From JAZSNL01 sp045536365 (lineage in GTDB: Bacteria > Bacillota_I > Bacilli_A > ML615J-28 > CAG-313), in the NCBI GenBank assembly GCA_045536365.1, contig JAZSNL010000024.1:12401-76400 (forward strand): a DNA stretch of 64,000 nucleotides, read 5' to 3'. This document shows positions 52,002-59,722 of the stretch, in pieces. Every line of letters starts with the position of its first letter. Position 1 is the first letter of the stretch. The translations under genes were made by a program, and so were the position numbers. Below the pieces are notes generated by a model. It saw only the letters and a program-made list of their open reading frames with translations, had not been told where the DNA came from and did not search any database.

Positions 52002-53363
52002 ATGAGTAAATTAATTAAACAATATTTAGAACAAGTAAATGAAATATCACAAATTACTCTTAATCCTAATGGGCCAGGTTCAATAAGAATACACTTAATT
52101 CCCCCTAAAAAAAGAAAAATAGGAATATCTTGGGTAGTTATTCTAAATGGCCAAGATGTATTACCACTTACAACAGGTTGGGCAATTTTATTAAGAGAAT
52201 TTATTCAAGAAGCTATTCAATATGATGGAATAGTATTAAATCAAGAACAAACAAAAAAATTAGTAACAAATACTATTATTAGAGTAAAGAAAGTTTTTCC
52301 TAAAGCACAAAACGATATTATTAAAGACGACTTAGGAGATTTACTAGAATTATTAACAAAAATTGCAAAAAGAGAACCAATACCAAATGATATTGGATAT
52401 ATGACTTTATCAAAATATAGTAAATATATGAGTGCACCTCATAGAATGGATTTAATGATCTCATCAATGAATAAAGATGGCCATTGGCATTGTAATCAAA
52501 AATGCCTACATTGTTATGCGAGCTGCCAAGAAAAAGCAATAGTAAATGAACTATCTACCGAAGAATGGAAAAAGATTATTGATAAATGTAAGGAATCAAT
52601 GATTTCTCAATTAACATTTACTGGTGGAGAACCTACATTAAGAGCAGATTTAGTGGAATTAGTAAAACACTCTTCTTGGTTTGTAACAAGATTAAATACA
52701 AATGGTGTATTATTAACAAAAGAATTATGTCAACAATTAAAAGAAGCATCACTTGATAGTGTTCAAATAACACTATATTCTTATAATGAGGAAATACATA
52801 ATAAATTAGTAGGTGCAAATAATTTTAATAAAACCATTGAAGGAATTAAAAATGCTTTAGAAGCAGGACTAAATGTAAGTATTAATACTCCATTATGTAC
52901 TTTGAACGCTGAATATAAAAAAACAATTATTTTTGCACATAAATTAGGAGTAACATATTATTCATGTTCAGGACTAATTATGACTGGAAATTCATTAGAT
53001 GATAATGCACAAGAAACATATCTTTCAAAAGAAGCAATGCTGAATATCTTACAAGAAGCAAGAGTATATTGTCGTAATAATGAACTAGAACTAAGTTTCA
53101 CTTCTCCAGGCTGGATAAGAGAATACGATTTAGTTCAAATGAATTTAAATGTACCTTCATGTGGAGCCGCTCTTTCAAATATGGCAATTGCTCCTGATGG
53201 AACAGTAGTGCCTTGTCAAAGCTGGTTAAATGGTACTAATTTAGGTAATATGTTAACAGATGATTGGAAACACATTTGGAATAATAAACAAACAAAGAAA
53301 ATAAGAAAATATACTAGTAAAATTCAACAAGTTTGTCCTCTTGCACAAGGAGGTATCAAATAA
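52002..53363 (+). CDS. radical SAM protein, SPASM/twitch-like, putative peptide maturase
   Basis: A 453-aa enzyme. Residues 1-130 form an N-terminal region with a PqqD/RRE-like feel (VVILNGQDVLPLTTGWAILL, about 45-64), which in maturases binds the precursor. The radical SAM core has CNQKCLHC (Cys164, 168, 171; extra Cys175), FTGGEPTLR for SAM binding and LNTNG. The C-terminal part has CGAALSNMAIAPDGTVVPC (Cys387 and Cys405) and Cys445, a reduced auxiliary-cluster pattern. Its stop overlaps the start of the Cys-Ala-repeat protein by one base, which makes that protein the obvious substrate. Chemistry, probably a thioether or other Cys cross-link, is inference. Confidence 0.82.
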   Translation: MSKLIKQYLEQVNEISQITLNPNGPGSIRIHLIPPKKRKIGISWVVILNGQDVLPLTTGWAILLREFIQEAIQYDGIVLNQEQTKKLVTNTIIRVKKVFPKAQNDIIKDDLGDLLELLTKIAKREPIPNDIGYMTLSKYSKYMSAPHRMDLMISSMNKDGHWHCNQKCLHCYASCQEKAIVNELSTEEWKKIIDKCKESMISQLTFTGGEPTLRADLVELVKHSSWFVTRLNTNGVLLTKELCQQLKEASLDSVQITLYSYNEEIHNKLVGANNFNKTIEGIKNALEAGLNVSINTPLCTLNAEYKKTIIFAHKLGVTYYSCSGLIMTGNSLDDNAQETYLSKEAMLNILQEARVYCRNNELELSFTSPGWIREYDLVQMNLNVPSCGAALSNMAIAPDGTVVPCQSWLNGTNLGNMLTDDWKHIWNNKQTKKIRKYTSKIQQVCPLAQGGIK

Positions 53364-54367
53364 TGAAAAAAATATTTATATATATATTCTTAATGTTTAG
53401 TATTTTATTTACATTTCAAAATAATAAAATATTAGCTAAATCAGATTTAGACTATATCCGAAATTATACTGTTACTGTTACTCCAAGAGAAGATGGTACT
53501 TTATATATATCTGTTTATTTAAAATGGGAAGTATTAGATTCAAAATTAGAAGGACCATTAACATGGATTAAATATGGTGTACCTAATTGTTATGTAGATG
53601 AATTTTCTAAAGATACAAACAACATTGAAAAGTTATCATATATGAATGAAGATTCTGCCGCATATATAAAAATTGATTTAGATAGGGCATATCAGGCTGG
53701 ATCAGTAATAGATATTGGCTTTTCTTATCATTTATCAAGAATGTATTTTTTATCAGAAAATCAATGTTTATATCATTTTATCCCAGGATGGTTTACTGAT
53801 ATAAAAATCGGAACAATGACAGTTAAATGGAAAGCTGATAATGTAATAGAAAGTAACTTTACAAATATTGAATCTGGATATTATGTATATCGTAAATCTA
53901 ATTTAGATTATAAAGAAACAATTGAAGTAAAAATGACATATCTACAAGAATCATTTATTGGATTAAGTGAAAAGGAACAATATTCAGATGAATATATGCC
54001 ACTTCATGAAAGAATAATGTTATATTGTTTCTTAGGAGTATTTTTTCTAATTTTTATTGTAATTATTATTTTTAGTATTATTCAATATTCAAAAAGAGAC
54101 AGATATATGGAACATCGTGGTTTTGTAAGAGTAAGATATCATTATCATGGACATTATCATCGTCATTACCGAAGAAATTCTGGTGTTGATAGAAATGGAC
54201 ATGTAATAGTAAATCCATCTAGCGGTGGCTCAGGTCATTCATCAGGTGGTTCTTGTGCCTGCGCATGTGCTTGTGCGTGTGCTGGAGGAGGACGAGCTGG
54301 ATGTTCAAGAAAGGATTTTTATAATACTAATATTGAAGTTAAAAAGATAATTGAAAATACAAAATAA
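53363..54367 (+). CDS. single-pass membrane protein with cytoplasmic Cys-Ala-repeat tail, putative radical SAM substrate
   Basis: A 334-aa protein. A signal peptide (about 1-25) is followed by a beta-rich ectodomain to about 218, similar in style to DUF2207-type proteins, then one helix (about 219-244), a His/Arg/Tyr-rich stretch (YHYHGHYHRHYRR), a Gly/Ser linker and SCACACACACAGGGRAGC with Cys298, 300, 302, 304, 306 and 314, then KDFYNTNIEVKK. With the signal peptide placing the ectodomain outside, the tail is cytoplasmic and within reach of the coupled radical SAM enzyme. Synonymous codons vary through the repeat, so it is selected as protein. The ATG at 53363 with GGAGG is chosen over a frame-open start at 53333. 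Confidence 0.8.
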   Translation: MKKIFIYIFLMFSILFTFQNNKILAKSDLDYIRNYTVTVTPREDGTLYISVYLKWEVLDSKLEGPLTWIKYGVPNCYVDEFSKDTNNIEKLSYMNEDSAAYIKIDLDRAYQAGSVIDIGFSYHLSRMYFLSENQCLYHFIPGWFTDIKIGTMTVKWKADNVIESNFTNIESGYYVYRKSNLDYKETIEVKMTYLQESFIGLSEKEQYSDEYMPLHERIMLYCFLGVFFLIFIVIIIFSIIQYSKRDRYMEHRGFVRVRYHYHGHYHRHYRRNSGVDRNGHVIVNPSSGGSGHSSGGSCACACACACAGGGRAGCSRKDFYNTNIEVKKIIENTK

Positions 54368-54391
54368 AAGAGGATAATTATCCTCTTTTTT
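54366..54391 (+). terminator. intrinsic terminator after the radical SAM pair
   Basis: AAAAGAGGATA and TATCCTCTTTT form a near-perfect palindrome followed by T. Confidence 0.87.
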
Positions 54392-54424
54392 ATTATTGTT
54401 TTTTTCTTGTTTTTTATGTATTTA

Positions 54425-54433
54425 TGTTATAAT
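54425..54433 (+). promoter_or_regulatory. extended -10 promoter of the walJ-recD2 operon
   Basis: TGTTATAAT with -10 at 54428-54433; a TTGTTT at 54407-54412 gives a short 15-base spacer. Confidence 0.6.
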
Positions 54434-54467
54434 TAATAATCAAGAATAATTATAATTAGAGGTATAT

Positions 54468-55250
54468 ATGAAAGTAGTCGTTCTCGCAAGTGGATCAAAA
54501 GGGAATGCAATATATATAGAAACTAATGAAACTAAAATATTAATTGATGCGGGGATTAGTTTATTACAAATTAAACTAAGACTTAAAAAACAAGGAATAT
54601 ATTTTAATGAATTAGATGCTGTATTTATAACACATGAACATATTGATCACATTAAATATTTAAAAACAATTCTTAATTCTACCAATGCAACTGTTTTTGT
54701 TAATAAATTAACATATAAAGCAATTGTTAAAAAACAAATATATGATATTGAACAATTCCCAGTATATTTCATTAATTCTGATACTAAATATAAAATTAAC
54801 AATTTAGTAATAGTACCTATTCAAATGAGTCATGATGCGGCAAATTGTTATGGATATTTAGTAAAAGAACTAGACAAAGAAAATAGTACTTTTGCAACAC
54901 TAACTGATACAGGAGTATTAGATAGTAGATATTATAAAATATTATCATCAATAAGAACAATATTAATAGAATCTAACCATGATGTCAAAATGTTACAAAA
55001 TAGCGGAAGATCATATGTTTTAATAAATAGGATTCTTTCTGAAAACGGCCATTTGTCAAATGATCAATGTTTAGAGGCTTTAAAAAATATCGTTAGTGAA
55101 TGGACAGAAAATGTTATTTTAGGACATTTAAGTGAAGACTGTAATATGCCAAGTATTGCATATGATAATATCAATAATAATTTAAAAGATAGTAAATTTA
55201 AACTTTTAGTTGCAAAACAACATGAAGAATTAGATATAATTGAGATGTAA
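54468..55250 (+). CDS. walJ: metallo-beta-lactamase-fold hydrolase WalJ (YycJ)
   Basis: A 260-aa MBL-fold phosphodiesterase. The zinc motif THEHIDH (about 55-61), the N-terminal ASGSKGNAIYIE and IDAGISLLQIKLRL, ESNHDVKML and LGHLSEDC are the YycJ pattern. In Bacilli walJ belongs to the walRK locus and is linked to coordination of division with replication; 5'-3' exonuclease activity has been reported for relatives. walRK itself is not in the window, but rlmH follows directly as in Firmicute chromosomes near the origin. Confidence 0.9.
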   Translation: MKVVVLASGSKGNAIYIETNETKILIDAGISLLQIKLRLKKQGIYFNELDAVFITHEHIDHIKYLKTILNSTNATVFVNKLTYKAIVKKQIYDIEQFPVYFINSDTKYKINNLVIVPIQMSHDAANCYGYLVKELDKENSTFATLTDTGVLDSRYYKILSSIRTILIESNHDVKMLQNSGRSYVLINRILSENGHLSNDQCLEALKNIVSEWTENVILGHLSEDCNMPSIAYDNINNNLKDSKFKLLVAKQHEELDIIEM

Positions 55251-55251
55251 T

Positions 55252-55710
55252 ATGATTAAGATTATATGTGTAGGTAAAATAAAAGAAAAATATTTAACAG
55301 ATGGAATTAATGAATATTTAAAAAGAATTGAAGGATATCAAAAAATTAATATAATAGAAGTAAAAGAATTCAATACCCCTGATATATCAAAAAATATGAT
55401 AAATGAAGGAGTATTAATAAAAGAAAAAATAAACAAGGATGACTATATTATAACTCTTGAAATAAACGGAAAAAAAATAGACAGTGTTCAACTTGCAAGA
55501 AAGATTGAAGAAGTACAAACATACAATTCTTCAAATATTAGTTTTATAATAGGGGGTTCTAATGGACTTTCAGATGATATAAAGAAATTGTCAAATTTTG
55601 CTTTATCATTTTCTGATATGACTTTTCCTCATCAATTAATGAGATTAATATTAACTGAACAAATTTATCGTGCATTTACGATAATCAATAACAAAGAATA
55701 TCATAAATAA
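55252..55710 (+). CDS. rlmH: 23S rRNA (pseudouridine-1915-N3)-methyltransferase RlmH
   Basis: A 152-aa SPOUT methyltransferase that acts on assembled 70S ribosomes. It begins MIKIICVGKIKEKYL and has the SAM-knot region SFIIGGSNGLSDDI (about 100-113) and the C-terminal FPHQLMRLILTEQIYRAFTI…YHK, all hallmarks. A TTG start at 55240 would lie within walJ; the ATG at 55252 directly after the walJ stop fits the family N-terminus. Confidence 0.95.
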   Translation: MIKIICVGKIKEKYLTDGINEYLKRIEGYQKINIIEVKEFNTPDISKNMINEGVLIKEKINKDDYIITLEINGKKIDSVQLARKIEEVQTYNSSNISFIIGGSNGLSDDIKKLSNFALSFSDMTFPHQLMRLILTEQIYRAFTIINNKEYHK

Positions 55711-55723
55711 GGAGATTAAAATT

Positions 55724-56602
55724 ATGGATTTAGTGATTAATTTAATATTTTTTACAATAGTATCTGTATTCATGGTACTTTATATTGTTAGTTTCATTAT
55801 TAACCTTGTTCGTGCTAACAAAGTTAATAAAAGTATGAAAGAAAAATGCATTAAAGCAAAAGGAACAGTTTCTCAAATAGTAGAAGAAAAAAGAAGAGTA
55901 TATGTTAAAGTAGATTATAAATCATTAACAAATGGTGAAAACTTTTATCAAATATTTGAATTTACAAAAAGCGAATGGACTAATCAATATCAAGAAGGTG
56001 ATATTGTAGATATTATTTATCCTGATACAACAGATTTAAAAAATGTTATTTGTTTCCCTGTTTATTTAGAAGGAATGAAAGTAAAAGTAGAATCAGGTCC
56101 AGTATTTACAGATGGACTAGTAGCTTTTTCAGGTATCTTCATTTTTGTATTAGTATTAATAACTTATATTACAAAAAATGGTTTTTCTGATTATACTTCA
56201 TTATGTAATTGGAATTTATCTAGTTGTACAGAAGCCGTTAAAGATTATGAAATGTTTTCTTTAATGTATGTTATTATGATTTTATTTATTTATATTATGT
56301 TATTAGGTTACTTAAAAGAAAGATTTACTTCTTTAAGCGCAACTCAAAATCAAAATTATTTAAAACTAGCAGGCTATTCTTCAACTGCAAAAGTTTTAAC
56401 ATTTAAATACGGTCGTAGTAAAAATCAAAATGGATTAAAAGAAGCACAATTAAAAATTGAATTTTACACTTATAATGGTGAAAAAGTTGTAACTGATTTA
56501 AACTCATATATGTATTCTGAATCAAAAGAAGAATTTATATATGTTTTATATGATGCGAAAAAACCTCAAAATTGTGTTTACTTAAAGAAACCAGTTAAAT
56601 AA
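55724..56602 (+). CDS. hypothetical membrane protein, DUF3592-like
   Basis: A 292-aa protein with an N-terminal helix (about 5-28), a soluble part with GTVSQIVEEKRRVYVKVDY and YQEGDIVDIIYPDTTD (about 45-105), two further helices (about 130-150 and 180-200), and a second similar soluble part (AKVLTFKYGR…EFIYVLYDAKKP). The pattern of repeated small beta domains next to membrane helices resembles DUF3592-type proteins, whose function is unknown. It lies between rlmH and uvrB and overlaps uvrB by one base, so it is part of that operon. Confidence 0.7.
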   Translation: MDLVINLIFFTIVSVFMVLYIVSFIINLVRANKVNKSMKEKCIKAKGTVSQIVEEKRRVYVKVDYKSLTNGENFYQIFEFTKSEWTNQYQEGDIVDIIYPDTTDLKNVICFPVYLEGMKVKVESGPVFTDGLVAFSGIFIFVLVLITYITKNGFSDYTSLCNWNLSSCTEAVKDYEMFSLMYVIMILFIYIMLLGYLKERFTSLSATQNQNYLKLAGYSSTAKVLTFKYGRSKNQNGLKEAQLKIEFYTYNGEKVVTDLNSYMYSESKEEFIYVLYDAKKPQNCVYLKKPVK

Positions 56603-58581
56603 TGGATAAATTTAAATTAGTATCACCCTATCAACCATTAGGTGATCAACCTGAAGCAATTAAAAGATTATCTGACAATTTAAAATTAGGTATTAAAGAA
56701 CAAACTCTTTTAGGCGCAACAGGAACAGGTAAAACTTTTACAATTGCTAATGTCATAGCAGAAGTAAATAAACCAACATTAGTATTAGCTCATAACAAAA
56801 CCCTTGCTGGACAATTATACGCTGAATTAAAAGCATTCTTCCCGGAAAACAGTGTAGAATACTTTATTTCATACTATGACTATTATCAACCAGAAGCATA
56901 TGTACCAAGTAAAGATATGTATATTGAAAAAGACTCTAAAATAAACGATGAAATAGATCAAATGCGTCACGCCGCAACAGCAAGTATTTTAGAAAGAAAA
57001 GACACTATTATTGTCGCATCAGTATCTTGTATATATGGTATAGGTGATCCAGAAGATTATAAAAACTCAATGATTGTTTTACGAAAAGGACAAACAATTT
57101 CAAGACTTGCATTACAAGAAAAACTAATTGATTGTCAATTTATTCGTAGTAACATTGAATTTGACCGTGGGATGTTTAGAGTTAAAGGAGACATAGTTGA
57201 TATATTACCTACTTACGAAAGCACAGAAGGCATAAGAGTTACTTTCTTTGATGATGAAATCGAAAGAATTGCGATATTTGATACAGTAACAAATAAAGTA
57301 ATTAAAGTAGTTAATTTAATTACAATCTTTCCCGCAACTCATTTCGTAATGAATCAAGAGAAAAAAGATGAAGCCTTACGTAGAATAGAAGAAGAATTAA
57401 ATGAAAGAATTAAATTCTTTGAAGAAAATGGTAAACCATTAGAAGCAGAAAGAATATCACAAAGAACAAGATATGATTTAGAAATGTTACAAGAAGTAGG
57501 AAGTTGTTCAGGAATAGAAAACTATTCAAGACACTTATCATTAAGAGAAGAAGGCGAAACACCTTCTGTCTTAATAGACTTCTTTGGTGATGATTATTTA
57601 TTAATAGTAGATGAGTCACACGTAACTTTACCTCAAGTAAGAGGAATGTATAATGGAGATAGAAGTAGAAAACAAACATTAGTTGACTATGGATTTAGAT
57701 TACCATCAGCACTTGATAATCGACCTTTAAATTTTGAAGAATTTGAAAATAAAATTAATCAAGTTATATATGTATCAGCTACCCCTGGAGAATATGAATT
57801 AACACGCTCAAGCGAAATAATTGAACAAATTATTCGTCCTACAGGATTATTAGATCCTATTGTTGAAGTTAGACCAACTAAAAATCAAATAGATCGTATT
57901 TTAGAAGATATTAAACAACAAATTAAAAATAATGAAAGAACTTTAATAACTACATTAACAATTAAAATGAGTGAAGACTTAACTTCATACCTAAAAGAAG
58001 TAGGAATTAAAGTAGCATATTTACATTCAGAGATAAAAGCATTAGAAAGATTAGAAATCATTCGTAAACTAAGACAAGGAGTATATGATGTAATAGTAGG
58101 TATTAACCTATTAAGAGAAGGATTAGATATTCCTGAAGTAAGTTTAATATGTATATTAGATGCGGATAAAGAAGGCTTTTTAAGAAGTGAAAGATCATTA
58201 ATCCAAACGATTGGTCGTGCAGCAAGAAATGCCAATGGTCGTGTCATTATGTATGCGGATAATATGACAGATTCAATGAAAAAAGCAATAGATGAAACAA
58301 ATCGTCGCCGCAAAATTCAAAATGAATATAATATTAAAAACAATATTACTCCTAAAACAATTATAAAAGAAATAGGTGAAGTAATAACATTAACATCAGA
58401 AGACAAAGTAGAAAATGTTGTTTTAGATGTTGAAACATATAAAAAAATGACACCTTATCAAAAGAAAAAAGTCATTGAACAATTAGAAAAACAAATGAAA
58501 GAAGCTGCAAAAAATCTTAACTTTGAAGAAGCAATGGCCCTTAGAGATTTAATCTTTGAATTAAAAGCAGGTGATAAATAA
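56602..58581 (+). CDS. uvrB: excinuclease ABC subunit B
   Basis: A 659-aa helicase-like subunit that verifies DNA damage in nucleotide excision repair. Walker A GATGTGKT (about 39-46), the beta-hairpin YYDYYQPEAYVP (about 93-104), DESHVT, YVSATPG, NLLREGLDIPEVSL and QTIGRAARN are all in place. The C-terminal UVR domain (VIEQLEKQMKEAAKNLNFEEA) interacts with UvrC. uvrA, usually next, is absent here; mnmA overlaps the stop by one base. Confidence 0.97.
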   Translation: MDKFKLVSPYQPLGDQPEAIKRLSDNLKLGIKEQTLLGATGTGKTFTIANVIAEVNKPTLVLAHNKTLAGQLYAELKAFFPENSVEYFISYYDYYQPEAYVPSKDMYIEKDSKINDEIDQMRHAATASILERKDTIIVASVSCIYGIGDPEDYKNSMIVLRKGQTISRLALQEKLIDCQFIRSNIEFDRGMFRVKGDIVDILPTYESTEGIRVTFFDDEIERIAIFDTVTNKVIKVVNLITIFPATHFVMNQEKKDEALRRIEEELNERIKFFEENGKPLEAERISQRTRYDLEMLQEVGSCSGIENYSRHLSLREEGETPSVLIDFFGDDYLLIVDESHVTLPQVRGMYNGDRSRKQTLVDYGFRLPSALDNRPLNFEEFENKINQVIYVSATPGEYELTRSSEIIEQIIRPTGLLDPIVEVRPTKNQIDRILEDIKQQIKNNERTLITTLTIKMSEDLTSYLKEVGIKVAYLHSEIKALERLEIIRKLRQGVYDVIVGINLLREGLDIPEVSLICILDADKEGFLRSERSLIQTIGRAARNANGRVIMYADNMTDSMKKAIDETNRRRKIQNEYNIKNNITPKTIIKEIGEVITLTSEDKVENVVLDVETYKKMTPYQKKKVIEQLEKQMKEAAKNLNFEEAMALRDLIFELKAGDK

Positions 58582-59708
58582 TGGAAAATAAAAACATTAA
58601 AGTAATAGTAGGATTATCTGGTGGAGTAGATAGTGCAGTCGCATTAATTAACTTAAAAGAACAAGGTTATGATGTCGAAGCAATGTACATGAGAAACTGG
58701 GATTCAGCAGTAAACGGAGATATTTTAGGCAATCCTGACTTATTAGAAGACGTTTGTCCACAAGAAAAAGACTATCAAGATGCGGTGAAAGTTGCGGAAA
58801 AATTAGGCGTTAAAATTCACCGTGTTGACTTTGTCGAAGAATATTGGGATAATGTTTTTTCATATTTTTTAGATGAATATAGACACAATAGAACCCCTAA
58901 TCCAGATGTTCTTTGTAATAAAGAAATCAAGTTTAAAGCCTTCTTGGAAAAGGCATTAGAACTAGGTGCTGACTATATTGCGATGGGGCATTACGCAAGA
59001 GTAATCCATAGTGATAAACATTATTTATTAAGAGGAAAAGATGGAAATAAAGACCAAACATACTTCCTTTGCCAAGTAAATTCTTATCAACTTTCTAAGG
59101 CATTATTTCCTATCGGAGATATGGAAAAACCAGCTGTTAGACAAAAAGCAGCTGATTATGGACTTGAAGTTGCGACAAAAAAAGACTCTACAGGAGTATG
59201 TTTTATCGGTGAAAGAAACTTCAAAGAGTTCTTAAAAAACTATTTACCGGCAACACCAGGTGATATTGTTGATACAAATGGAGTGGTCGTAGGAAGACAT
59301 GAAGGAATAATGTATTATACAATTGGTCAACGTCATGGACTAGGTATTGGAGGTCCAGGAGAAGCTTGGTTTGTTTGTGGAAAAGATGTTCAAAAAAATC
59401 ATTTAATAGTAGGACAAGGAACACAAACAGAGCTTTTATATGCAAATAGAGTGATTGTAACAAACGTTAATATTATTAACGAACCTCTTGTTGATAATGG
59501 AAACTTAACCGCAAAATTCCGTTATCGTCAAGCTGATATTAAAGTTAACATTAAATGGTTAAGTGAAGATAAGTTAGAAATAACAACAACAGAACCATCT
59601 AAAGCAATAACTCCGGGACAATTTGCCGTAATATATGATGGAGAGTATTGTTTAGGTGGCGGAATTATTGATGAAGTATATATGGATGATGTAAAAAGAA
59701 AATACTAA
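58581..59708 (+). CDS. mnmA: tRNA-specific 2-thiouridylase MnmA
   Basis: A 375-aa enzyme that thiolates U34 of Lys, Glu and Gln tRNAs. The PP-loop is GLSGGVDSAVA (about 12-22). The catalytic Cys pair is in NPDVLCNKEIKF (about 107-118) and STGVCFIGERNF (about 203-214). YTIGQRHGLGIGG and the C-terminal PGQFAVIYDG complete the family pattern. The cysteine desulfurase partner is not adjacent. recD2 follows after 14 bases, as in Bacillus. Confidence 0.96.
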   Translation: MENKNIKVIVGLSGGVDSAVALINLKEQGYDVEAMYMRNWDSAVNGDILGNPDLLEDVCPQEKDYQDAVKVAEKLGVKIHRVDFVEEYWDNVFSYFLDEYRHNRTPNPDVLCNKEIKFKAFLEKALELGADYIAMGHYARVIHSDKHYLLRGKDGNKDQTYFLCQVNSYQLSKALFPIGDMEKPAVRQKAADYGLEVATKKDSTGVCFIGERNFKEFLKNYLPATPGDIVDTNGVVVGRHEGIMYYTIGQRHGLGIGGPGEAWFVCGKDVQKNHLIVGQGTQTELLYANRVIVTNVNIINEPLVDNGNLTAKFRYRQADIKVNIKWLSEDKLEITTTEPSKAITPGQFAVIYDGEYCLGGGIIDEVYMDDVKRKY

Positions 59709-59722
59709 GAAGGAGGAGTTAT

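Noticed and set aside
54251..54283. Possible CA-rich microsatellite or slippage tract
   Set aside because: Codons vary along the tract while the Cys-Ala pattern is exact, and the frame is intact on both sides, so it is coding rather than a simple repeat.
57885..58313. Antisense frame of 142 codons opposite uvrB
   Set aside because: Mirror of the conserved helicase region of uvrB; no independent evidence.
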